Source: Moringa oleifera (Eukaryota; Streptophyta; Magnoliopsida; Brassicales; Moringaceae). From it: DNA of 64,000 nt. The notes under the pieces were generated by a model. It searched no databases. It had not been told where the DNA came from and worked only from the letters and a program-made list of their open reading frames with translations. How positions within the stretch are numbered: the stretch's first letter is position 1; each line of letters opens with the position of its first letter. Below, in pieces: positions 53,360-64,000 of the stretch. Position numbers and translations under genes: made by a program. The stretch spans positions 3,162,001-3,226,000 of the forward strand of contig JAJFZO010000087.1 of assembly GCA_021397835.1 (NCBI GenBank), given 5' to 3'.

Positions 53360-56300
53360 TAGGGTAAGCATTCGGTTATTTCGGTTCATTCGGTTTGAAA
53401 ATTTTAAAAATTGAATTAACCAAATTTTTTTATAAATTAACCGAAGATCGAATTTAAAAGATAATCAAATTAACCGAATCAAATTTTTTTCAATCGGTTT
53501 AATCGGTTACGAATAAACCAAAAATTTATTTAGGTTTAAATTTTAAATTTTTTACTTTTAAACTATTTTAAATCTTAATAATAATTTATAAATTAAATAT
53601 ATATGATATATCATTAACAATCTATTCATATAGATGAAAAATATAATTAAACTTTACTTTAATAACATTTTCATATATACTTACATGAAAATCGGCATCT
53701 TTAATATATAAAAATTAAAATTTTTTATACATCAATAACAACTTTTAGAATGTAAAAACTTTTAATCATAAAAAAAAATTATCAAAATATAACTGATATA
53801 TGATACATTAGCATTTATCAAATTAACAACATCAAAAGGACCATTTTATTGAAATTGCAATCCTTGTTTTTTTCTATTTTGCCTTTAGTTCCTTCAAAAA
53901 GTTTTTTTTTCAACTAATCCAATGCCTGAAAAGCAAAAAAAAAAAAAAAACAAATGTAAAAATGTCAAAAAAGAAATAAGTGCATTCTTATATATTAATA
54001 TGACAAAAACTTGCCCAAATGAAGCTCCTCCTAAATGAGTTGATATGATACTGCAAAAATATTATATGATAAGATTATATGCAAACAATATTTAGGCTTC
54101 ACATATAACATCTTAATAACTAATATTTCTCTTTTATGATAATCAATCAATAAAAAAATTAAAAAATAAAAATCAATCCACCACCAAAATCTCAACTATA
54201 TAAGATATGAAACTAATAGTGATAAAAGAAATTACCTTGAAATAGCAATACACTTTCACACTAATCAATTGTAGCATCCAATGCAATTTTTGACAAATCT
54301 ATAAACACATAATCAAATTTGGTATTAAGAAAAGTGGTATTAAGCTTATCCAATAAAGATTAGTAATTAAAAAAATATAAAATAATCAAATAAACAAAAT
54401 AATTACCCATATCAAGTTTTTCAAGCTCTATCAAGTCCTCTTCAATGGCATCGAAATATGGAAATCCACGTAACCAATCTTGAGCACAAATAAGAGCTTA
54501 TACAAGTTTAGGAGTTAATGAACTCCTATATGTATTAAGTACACATCCACCAGTGCTAAAAGCAGATTCAGAAGCAACCGTAGATATAGGAGCTGTCAAT
54601 ACATCACGAGCTATATGGGAAAGAATAGGAAACCTATAACTATTAAGTTTCCACCAACCAAGAATATCAAAGTTATCATCATATTTTGCATCATCTTCAC
54701 TTAAAAATCTATCCAATTCTGATTTATTTTCTTTTTTTTCGATTTCTTTTTTATATCTCTTGAACCTAGATAAAAGAACTTGTCTTTCCTTTTCCAATCC
54801 TAATTCATTTCCCTCTGCAATTTGGCTTACTTGACTGCTTTCGCCAGCTTGTTCATGTTGATGTTGCAAACTTCTTTTGTACTCATAAAACAACTCTTCA
54901 ATTGCTTTTTTCACATTACTAGTCATCATTGAAGCTTATTCCATATCATACATTTTCAAAAAGCAAAAGTTGACAAACTCAAGTTTTTTTTTAGGATCAA
55001 GAATAAAAGCAACATAAAGTAGTATATTCATCTCCTTCACATTTTCCCAATACTTATCAAACTTATCTTTCATTTTCTTTGCCATTGTATTTAACTCAAT
55101 ATCATAATGTGTTTCCTAATTGCGCAAAGTAGCATAAATATTACAAATATCATCAAGAAAACTATTGGAGGTGACATATGAAGAACCTGAAACTTTGATT
55201 GTTAGTTCATAAAATTGTTGCAAGAAAAGACAAAACCTCATAATAGTTTCCTAATCTTTTTTTTTTTTTCAGGCAACCCATTTTTCATTATCAAATCATT
55301 TCTATAATGCGGATCAATATCATCAAAAACCTCAAAAGTCTTCTCAAAATTTTGAGCTGCATCCAACATCAAGTAAGTGGAGTTTCACCTAGTGCTAACA
55401 TCCAAACACAACAGACTTTTACTTTCAATTTTTTTAACTAAAGCACATTCTTTAAGTTTGACCAACCTTGTTGGTGATTGTTTCACATATTTAACAGCCC
55501 CTCTAACCCGTGCAATTGACTCATTCATTTCTTTCAATCCATCTGTAATAATGAGATTAAGAATGTGCACAATGCATCTTAAATGAAGATATTTTCCTTC
55601 TTGAATGCAAGTTCCTATATTCTTCAATCTTTTCTTCAAGTATGAGATTGTAACATCATTAGAACTAGCATTATCAACTATAACAGTAAAAATTTGATCA
55701 ATCCCCCAATCACACAAACATTTCTCAATGACTTTTTCGATGGCCTCACCTCTATGACTAGAAATAGGACAAAAGTTTAATATTCTTTTGTTCCAATTTT
55801 TATCAATAAAATGAGCCGTAAGACATAAATAATTAATTCTTTGCACTGAAGTCCATGTGTCTGTGGTGAGAGATACTCTTATACTGGATGATCTTAAAAA
55901 CTGTTTCAGTTTAACTTTTTCATCATTATAAAGCTGATAACAATCTCTAGTTATAATCCATCGTGAAGGCATACGAAACTTAGGACATACAAGTGACATG
56001 TAACGCCAAAAATTTTTACCATCCACAAATTTGAAAGGTAATTCATCCATAATGATCATCTCAGCTATACCTTTTCTAATGGCATCTTGATTGAACTTCC
56101 AACTACCTAAAGATCCATCTCTCCCAGATTCAAAAACCAATTCAGTTTGACTATAATCAACACTAACATTTGTTCTCTTCTTACAAGTACCCATATGAGC
56201 TTTCAATGTAGTTGTTCCATTTCTTCTAGGGTCAGCAAAAAACTCTCTATCACAATAATTACATCTAGCTTTATGCTCACCTTGTTCATCAAAAAATTTG

Positions 56301-57712
56301 GTGAAGTGTTCCTAAACTTCTAATCTGGGCTTAAACACTTTTCTCTTCAATTTAGAACTTACAGATGATGGATGAATTAAATATGGTTGTGTGGCATTAG
56401 GCACAAGATCTACATCATTACTCTTAGTTGACATCTTTTAATTTTTGAAATAAATAACAATTAAAAATAGTTAGTAATAATACTTTTCAATAGTTAGATA
56501 AAATTCTAAAACATTTAATAGTAATACTACATTACACAAAAATTCATTTCAATAGTAATAGTTAATACCACTACCTTTCAAAATATGATTATGAATTACT
56601 ACAAAAAAACATAATTAACAACTTTAAATTATATCAAGAAAGATTCAAAAAGAAAATATAAAGCAAAAATAAAATGAATTAAAAAAATTAACTCTTTAAT
56701 TTGCTTTACATGTCATAGCTAATACATACCATATATATAAAGAAAAAGTGTTAATACATAGAACAATTTATAATACTTATCCAAATACAAAAAGAGAATC
56801 CATAAAAATGATCTAATTTTTAATTTTAAGTGTAATTGTTACAAATTAAGATTTGAAAAATTGAAAGATTAAAGAGCAAGATAATGCATGCTACTTTTGG
56901 AATAATTAAAATTGAAAAGAAATAAGATTTGGCATAAGGGAATACCGAATGTGTATGGGTGGCGTGGGTGTGGCTGTGATGCTGTTGATTCTCCAAGATA
57001 AATGAACACGACCACACGGTGCACGGATTAAGTTACAGTTACGGCTTCTTAAGTTGAAAGAAAAGAAAAAGAGGAAGTGTGGCTGTGGTGTGGCTGTGAT
57101 GTTGCTATCGGAATGATTTCAATTGGAGAGAAAGAAAATCAGATCTAAGCAATTGAGTGATTTGATCGATTACCGAATACGTGCGTGGTGTGAGTGTGGC
57201 TGCGATGTTACTTTCGGGAGGATTCAAATTGAGGAGAAAGAAGATCAAGCCTAAGAGATTGTGCGGTTTAATTAATTACCGATACTGAATATGTATGTGG
57301 TGTCGATGGCTGCGACAATTTTGGTTCTTGAAACTTCGAAAGATAGATGGGCATGGTGAGTCGGTGACTGGTTAGGTTAGGGTTTGTCAAAACTCAAATT
57401 GAAAGAAAAGAAAGAAGTCTATTTGTTTGTTTTCCGATTGTCGAATCCTAATTTGCCATTTTGAAAAGTAATTGAAAAAAATAAATATTAATTATTTATC
57501 TAATTAATAAAATTAATTAATTATTAAAATTAAAAATCGGTTTTTCGGTTAATTCGGTTTTAAAAAAATTTAACCGAAATTAATCAAAAAAATCAAAAAA
57601 ACTAATTTTTAAATTATTTTATAACCAAAAACCGAAAAAATCGAATTGAATTAACCGAAATTAATTTGATTTTTTTATTTTTTCGATTTTAACCGAATTT
57701 TGCTCACCCCTA
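53360..57712 (-). mobile_element. hAT-superfamily DNA transposon, full length but inactive
   Basis: The left end begins TAGGGTAAGCATTCGGTT and the right end, read on the other strand, begins TAGGGGTGAGCAAAATTCGG. These are imperfect terminal inverted repeats with the hAT-type TAGGG start. They are flanked by an 8-bp target duplication, AGTTCAAC at 53352-53359 and AATTCAAC at 57713-57720, with seven of eight bases the same. Both subterminal zones (53375-53520 and 57535-57700) are packed with TCGGTT/AACCGA motifs, which hAT transposases usually bind. The 4.35-kb interior holds a minus-strand BED-zinc-finger transposase of the RICESLEEPER type, broken by stops and a frameshift. Its gene position inside the element is roughly central. 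Confidence 0.92.
54402..56434 (-). pseudogene. hAT transposase pseudogene (BED finger, RICESLEEPER-like)
   Basis: The start is at 56434 (MSTKSNDVDL). Near 56270-56185 there is a BED zinc finger with CNYC and HMGTC as metal ligands. The middle (56180-55390) has typical hAT blocks such as RVSLTTDTWTS, FIDKNWNKRILNF and VDNASSND. The C-terminal dimerisation domain near 54700-54510 contains FDILGWWKLNSYRFPILSHI and VASESAFSTGG. Defects are visible: a stop just before the BED finger (expected Trp), a TGA at 55382-55384 (expected Trp), a frame change at a 13-A tract near 55257-55269, at least two further TAG codons and one TAA before 54930, and one TAA near 54495. It cannot make a full-length enzyme. 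Confidence 0.88.
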
Positions 57713-57720
57713 AATTCAAC

Positions 57721-60700
57721 TAGTTATTATTCAATGAATAAATCATAAATAAGTTTTACATTAAGAGCAATTAATGAGTATATACAAAAGGCTGACAGCT
57801 TTTTGAATTTTACATTTAGGAGATCATCTAAAGATGATAAAATCTTGTACCCATAAATTTTGCCTATTTAAACAGGTTTTTTAGTTTCTTTACAATTGTA
57901 AAAAAAATTGAGGAAATTGATATGAGTTAGTAATTTGTTTCTTACAATGTTCAATTGAAATATCTCATCCTAAGGTAAGTAATATTAGAATAATTAACCA
58001 TTTATTGAATAACTTTGTAGTTTGTTCAATTATTTATTATAAAATTATTAATTTTTATAAAAAATTATTTGCTAAGCTCTAAATTAATGAAAGATGCTGA
58101 AAATATGATTCAATATCATGTTGAATCTCTTTATAAAATATATGAAAATATATGAATTCAAAACATGTTTTTATATATTTTTTCATTTATCATCATTAAA
58201 TATTTATGAAATTATTTATATTGTTAACTTAGTATATGATGATGATGATGTTGATTCTGTTCAAAGTATATTTGATAAATTGATTGATTGAATTTATATT
58301 TTTGAAATTAGATAAAATAACTATAATACTATGAAAAAAGTACAAAATTTATTACATTTATAAATAAGGACACTCTTCTAAGATTTACACTTATCATTTC
58401 TCATATCAATATTTTACAAATAAAATTAAATTATCTACCAATATTTTATTTATAAAATTAAATTTAAATAATGTAATTTAATGCTTTAGCAATTCAATTA
58501 TCTTATGAGAAAGTCTTATGAGTTACTAAAAAAGAACACTCTTCTGAGAATTGCACGTAAAGATGTTTTATCAGACAAATTCAATACAAATTCTCCTTTA
58601 AAAGGGACATGTATACGAGAGTATATTTTTTTAATAAAATATATTTATTATTTTAACAAAAAAATTAATATATTTTGATATTTTAATTTAATAAGGAACG
58701 CATCATAGCTTCAATGATGATGATATTTTTAAATAATTTATTTTTTATAAATTTATTGATGAATTCATACTATATTCGTTTTGAGGTATAAATATGTTAT
58801 TGAGTCTTTAATTGTTTATATAATTTTATATTTTAAATTTTATGGTTAAATTATTTATTATTAACATTTTGCTAAATATGTGAACATGATTTGTAATTAG
58901 TTCTATAATTTTTTATGTCATGAATTTTATAATTAATTTTTAATTTATATTCTAAAATTATAATATTTATTTATAATAATAATATTATTATAAATTTAAT
59001 ATAATAAAATAATTTCACGCATTGCCTGAGTTTATAATTAATTGCATTTAATAATAAAATCTTAAAATATTTATATTATATCACAAAAATATTAATATAA
59101 ATATTTTAAAATTTATATCTAATTTTTTATTCTTTCATATATATATATATATTATAAAAGATCAGAATGAATATAACTTTTGGTTTTGAATGCAGAAGAG
59201 AAAATTGGAAAAAGAAACTAATTGAACAAAAAATAAAGGTGTCATTGCTTTTGAAAAATTCCATTTTAACTTTTGCAGCATGAAATGATCGCCGCTACCA
59301 CAAAAGATCCTTCTTTTTTGGTGTTTTTTTTTTTCAGAAAAAAATCTTACGTAATTTTTGTTTTTGCAACTATCCTAAAGATGCTCACAGTTAAAACACA
59401 CTAAAAGTGTCTGTTTATAGAGCTACAAAACAAGCCCACAATGCTTATGTACACAGGCCCCTTCATTTTCCTTCCACAACCCCGCTTACTTCTATTTACA
59501 GTTAAATTAATTTTTGTTGATTTAATTTAAAATAAACATTATTTAAATATAAATTTTATTTTTAAAATAAATTTTAATTTTAAAAATGTATTGAAAATAA
59601 ACTCTATCTACTGATTTTAATCAAATTGAATCTTATTAAAAATTTAAAAATTAAAGGTATTGAAATTAGATATCATCTATAATGAATTTGATTTGAATTT
59701 TTAAGAAAATACATAAAAATATTTAAAATATCAACAAAAAATTTAATTATATTATATAAAGTTTAAAAATGTCATAAAACATAACTTAAATTATTTAAAT
59801 TTGAAAGATAAAATTGAAATAAAATATAAAATCTATTAAAATATAAATATTTTAATAATAAAAAATATTATTAATTTTTATAAATATTTTAATAATAAAA
59901 ATATTATTAATATTTTATAATTATTTTAAATAAAAAATTTAATTTAATAAAATTAATAAATTAAGATTTATTTGAAAACGTTTTGAGAGTTACTATTTAA
60001 TTAGAAAAAGAGAATAAAACTCAAAATTTTAAATAATTTTTATAATTTAATTTATATTAATTTTTTATTAATAATATTTTAATATTTTAAATTTTAATTT
60101 GATATGTTTTGTTATAATACTGTAAGCATAAAACTCAAAAAATAAAAAATAAAATGAAATTTTACTCTAATAACAAAAAATAAATAAATTTAAACATAAT
60201 TTTCACTCTCATGCTTGATTTTAGGATTGAATTTAGGAAACCTTTTACAAAATCAATTGGTGAAGAGGAAAACAATATAAAAAAAAAATGTAATAAGAAA
60301 GAATGAAATTTCATTTTTTTAATCAAATTCTTCAGAGATTTCGAGATTTTATTTATAAATTCAAAGTATAGTTTTAAATAAAAAATATAAATTGTAAACT
60401 ATTACAAATACATTTGTATGATAAAGTAAAAAGTTCATTAAAAAATTAATTCACACATGTTGAAAGAATAAATCACACTGGCTGGTTTATAACACACAAA
60501 TAAATATGTTGGGCCAAAAAAAAAAAAATTAAAATAATAAAAAAGAAAAATAAATATGTGAGATAAGAGAAAATTAAAATTAATTCTTATTTATTTCAAA
60601 ATGTTGACATTAAAAAATATTAAAAATAATATTTATTATAATTTTAAATTATGTTATAATTAATTGATAACAATAATAATTATTCAAATTTTTTGTTTAA

Positions 60701-61150
60701 ATTTTTTTCTTATTTTTAGTATATGAACAATAAATATAAATTAATTAAAAATAACTAATCAACTAATAATATAAAGAGTTAAATTAATTCAAAATAATTT
60801 CTTATCTGAAATAGCTTCAATTTTAGAGTGCAAGTAATATAATATAAAATTTATTATAAACTTAATTGCATTATAATTAAATTTTTAAAATTTTCATTGA
60901 ATATATTTATGTTAATTTAAAATAAATTTATTTATTTGATTATATAAATCAAACATTAATTTTTTATCTCACTTCAAAAAAATATTATTTTACTTATTTT
61001 TTAAAAATATTTTTAATAAATAAAAATATAAAATAAATTTATCTTGATTGTATTGATACATTAAATATAAGATTGAAATAAAAATTATCTAATCATAATC
61101 TTTTATCATATAATAAATATGACATACTTGGCATAAAAACGATAAAAATT
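57721..61150. other. Very AT-rich intergenic region
   Basis: About 3.4 kb of extremely AT-rich sequence with no recognisable gene, RNA or transposon protein. It contains a block near 59619-59658 that resembles blocks at 19459-19500 and 52230-52270, suggesting an old dispersed repeat. A short GC-richer patch at 59395-59510 is not identifiable. Confidence 0.5.
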
Positions 61151-62740
61151 GATACACTAAACTCCACGCTATGTTTCAGAGGCCAATTGTTTTGATTGGC
61201 GGAAAAGAAAATCGGCAGACATTGCAGACTGGACACTTGCAGTCAGAAGAAACACGTGTCTCCCTTTCCACAGTCAAGTCCACATACAGGACGGCAGGCC
61301 CAGAACGAAACCCTCATGGAGAGGTCCAAATCCAACGGTCACCGGCCACTAAACGTGGGGCTTGAGGATGGAGACAGACGCGTTGAATGGAAAGAAAATT
61401 CAATCGAGTTTACGAAATAAACATGCTTGTTTGGCGTCGAAGGTAAAAATTTATTAGTGATTTTCACACAGGAAAAACACGTAACCCAGCCCTGCAAGAA
61501 TGGGGTGTTTCGTTTGTTAAGAATTGGGAAGAGAATATGCCATCGTTATGTTCCTCGCAAACATTCTCAGATGCCAAACGCCAAAGTCGGTTCGGTTGCA
61601 TTAATATTGGGCTTTCCTTTTATATATTTGCCTCCACATGCAAGCATTCCATTTCTCTCTCTCCCTCCTGGTACTTCATCTCTCCAGGTACCTCTCTCTC
61701 TGTCCCTCTCTCTCCGTGACTGAGAGAGACCAGTTGGTGATTGTTCATAAGAAATTCTTTTCTCCTTCAAATACTTTGTTATGATTTACTTTAATAAAGT
61801 TTTGCTTGATTTGATTGTTGGAAGGTTACTTCCTGCTTTCCTTTTCTATGCGTATTTGAAATGGTTAATGTTGTTGCAAGCCAAGTTTCCTTTATGTCTG
61901 TTCGGTTCTGGTTTTAAACTCTCTTTTTATTTTTTTTCTTTAAGTAGCAGCAAAACCTATTGCTTTAATTGGTGCTGATTAAATGTTTGGCTTGGAAGAA
62001 TTAGGGTTCATTGAGAAGACAAGAGGCTTCCGCTGACTTAAATGTTAGGAGATAATATGTTAGTCCGGATGATTTTTGTTGGATACACTCTGAGAGGATA
62101 TATGGTTCTTTCTTCTTTTCATTTTTGTCTTTTGAATTTCTGGGATTTTCTTGTCCTGTTAAATGTGGGTAATTTTATGTTCCCTGTAATCATTACCTAA
62201 CTTGATTGATGCTTATGTGCATTTTGAAATTTCATTACCTTATAGGAAAACGAGTTTCCTTTATTACACTGTCACTGAAGAAGTAGTGTTTTTAGTTGAT
62301 ATTTATGTGGTTTTTTTTTTTTTTTTTGTGATAGTCCATTTGTGTGGGATGCTGGCTAGGGATGATGCTGACCTGTCAACAGTACTCCTTATTTGAATAT
62401 TTATTAACTGTATCCAGAGCTCAGATAGCAATAAGATTGACTGATATTTAATTTAAGGTTTCTGAAAGTATCAAGAAGTTGGTACCAAAACAGCTATTGA
62501 AGTTTCTGATAATCTTTTACCTTTCTTTTGGCACCCAATTCAATTAAAATTATTACTCTGTCAGCTTGGTGATATGATCATTTTTTTTTTTTAAATTTTG
62601 TTTTCCTTGACATTTCATATATTGAATGTGAATCAGGATCCTGGTGCTGGCTACACAGTGTTTTGGTACTGGGGAAGCGTGGTGCACCTTTGAGACGTTG
62701 AATTAAGTACAAGCATTGTGGATGCATTGAAGCTTCTGTT
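61151..62740 (+). promoter_or_regulatory. Promoter and spliced 5' UTR of the phosphoesterase gene
   Basis: The region holds a CACGTGTC G-box/ABRE-like site near 61253, a TATA-like TTTTATATATTT near 61618, and a CT-rich leader near 61650-61720, all on the plus strand ahead of the start codon at 62741. More than 1 kb separates the TATA element from the ATG, so one or more 5' UTR introns are likely; T-rich tracts near 62310 and 62580 fit intron sequence. No protein-coding segment is recognised here. Confidence 0.5.
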
Positions 62741-64000
62741 ATGGGTTCTGATTGGCAGTCTGCTGGTTTATTAGATACCCTCAAAATGGAGAGGGTTAGG
62801 ACGATTCTGACACATACTTACCCTTACCCGCATGAGCATTCACGTCATGCCATCATTGCTGTGGTTGTGGGTTGCCTGTTTTTCATCTCATCAGATAACA
62901 TGCATACTTTGATAGAAAAATTAGATAATAATGTCAAGTGGTGGTCTATGTACGTTTGTTTGCTCGGCTTCTTCTATTTCTTTTCATCTCCTTTTATTGG
63001 GAAGACTATCAAACCGAGCTATTCTAATTTCAGTCGATGGTAAGTGTTTTTACTCTGAGGCATAGTTCACTGTATTATAGTGTGGACCGATGTAGGTAAT
63101 AAATAATTTTCAGTGTAGTGAGGGGTCCAAGAATGTGCAAGTTCACATTGGTAACTCTGTGCCGTCACTTTTTGCAGGTACATAGCTTGGATTTTTGTTG
63201 CAGCTCTGTATCATCTTCCTAGTTTTCAATCAATGGGAGTGGATATGAGGATGAATTTGTCTTTGTTTTTGACAATATATGTCTCTTCTATTCTCTTTCT
63301 GCTTGTCTTCCACATTATATTTCTCGGCCTTTGGTATGTGGGTCTTGTTTCTCGCGTGGCTGGAAAGAGGCCAGAGATCTTGACCATTCTTCAAAATTGT
63401 GCTGTAAGTTCTGAAAATGCATTTAGTTTTTTCATTTAACATTGAATGTTTACTTGTAGAAGCTGATACATGTTACATGCATCTCCTACATGCTTATCTT
63501 GGTACAGGTTCTCAGTATAGCATGCTGTGTATTTTATAGTCACTGTGGTAACCGTGCTATTCTGAGACAAAGACCTCTGGAACGAAGAAATTCTAGTTGG
63601 TTTTCTTTTTGGAAAAAGGAAGAGAGAAACAACACATTGCTTGCGAAATTCCTTCGTATGAATGAGCTGAAAGATCAAGTCTGCTCATCTTGGTTTGCGC
63701 CAGTTGGATCTGCAAGTGATTATCCACTTTTATCCAAATGGGTCATTTATGGAGAGGTGTGGCTGTAATCTATTATGACTTCAATGTCATCTGGTGTTGT
63801 CCTGCAAAGTCATAATACTTAATCCTTATCCTTTTACTTCTTTTTTCCCCTTAAATTTGCAGTTGGCATGCAATGGCTCATGTCCAAGTTCGTCAGATGA
63901 AATTTCTCCTATTTACTCATTATGGGCCACATTTATTGGCCTTTACATTGCCAATTATGTAGTGGAGAGGTCAACTGGGTGAGTGGTGATTTCTGGCATG
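62741..64000 (+). CDS. Multi-pass membrane calcineurin-like phosphoesterase, N-terminal part
   Basis: The gene is partial and cut by the window end. Visible exons are 62741-63039, 63178-63403, 63508-63756 and 63863-63978, all GT-AG and in phase, giving about 296 residues. It starts MGSDWQSAGLL; then MERVRTILTHTYPYPHEHSR leads into a series of hydrophobic segments (about residues 35-50, 66-83, 100-115, 125-160 and 170-185). Conserved pieces include HSRHAIIAVVVGCLFFIS, YHLPSFQSMGVDMRMNLS, DQVCSSWFAPVGSASDYP and SDEISPIYSLWATF. From memory this matches the N-terminal membrane region of the plant family annotated as calcineurin-like metallophosphoesterases of about 1000 aa (Arabidopsis At4g11800/At4g23000 type). 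The catalytic domain would lie beyond the window, so activity cannot be confirmed here. Confidence 0.82.

Noticed and set aside
62741..64000. Identification of the last gene as NO EXINE FORMATION 1
   Set aside because: NEF1 is also a large plant multi-pass membrane protein, but its known N-terminus differs; the blocks seen here fit the membrane-anchored phosphoesterase family better.

Overview
This is a nuclear chromosome segment of a eudicot plant, probably a woody rosid, although the species cannot be fixed from the sequence. Spliced genes have plant GT-AG introns, long AT-rich intergenic stretches lie between them, there is an intronless nuclear-type tRNA-Phe, and every recognisable protein family is plant-specific or plant-typed. 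Exon coordinates were worked out by hand from splice signals, reading-frame phase and family conservation. Each multi-exon model called intact closes in frame.

Layout. 357-1046 (-) is a MIZU-KUSSEI1-like (DUF617) gene. 6450-7553 (-) is a DUF1645 gene. 10165-13773 (-) is an 11-exon gene with a MIP1-type leucine zipper and DUF547. 21107-21179 (-) is tRNA-Phe(GAA). 21477-23620 (+) is a serine carboxypeptidase-like gene broken by a one-base deletion at its catalytic-Asp motif. 24840-25410 (+) is a decayed Ty1-copia fragment. 25945-37254 (-) is uroporphyrinogen-III synthase, nine exons stretched over 11.3 kb because intron 2 holds a decayed L1-type LINE and intron 4 holds a 261-bp 5'-truncated LINE with a perfect 10-bp target-site duplication. 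38440-42400 is a degenerate Mutator-like element with a DUF1985 (Ulp1-associated) gene on + and a MuDR transposase N-terminal remnant on -, bordered by inverted arrays of a degenerate TTTTGCACCATTT-like motif. 43747-47738 (-) is a six-exon RBP47/RBP45 RNA-binding protein. 50071-50436 (-) is a CEP peptide-hormone precursor. 53360-57712 is a complete but inactive hAT transposon with terminal inverted repeats and an 8-bp target duplication. 62741-64000 (+) is the 5' part of a multi-pass membrane calcineurin-like phosphoesterase gene that runs off the window.

The genes are independent, monocistronic units with no common pathway. UROS serves plastid tetrapyrrole synthesis, RBP47 binds nuclear RNA, CEP is a secreted nitrogen/root signalling peptide and MIZ1 is a root hydrotropism factor. 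The most notable structures are the LINE-inflated UROS gene, the broken carboxypeptidase gene, the composite Mutator-like element, and the hAT copy with clear boundaries. I found no convincing sign of a wholly new biological system.
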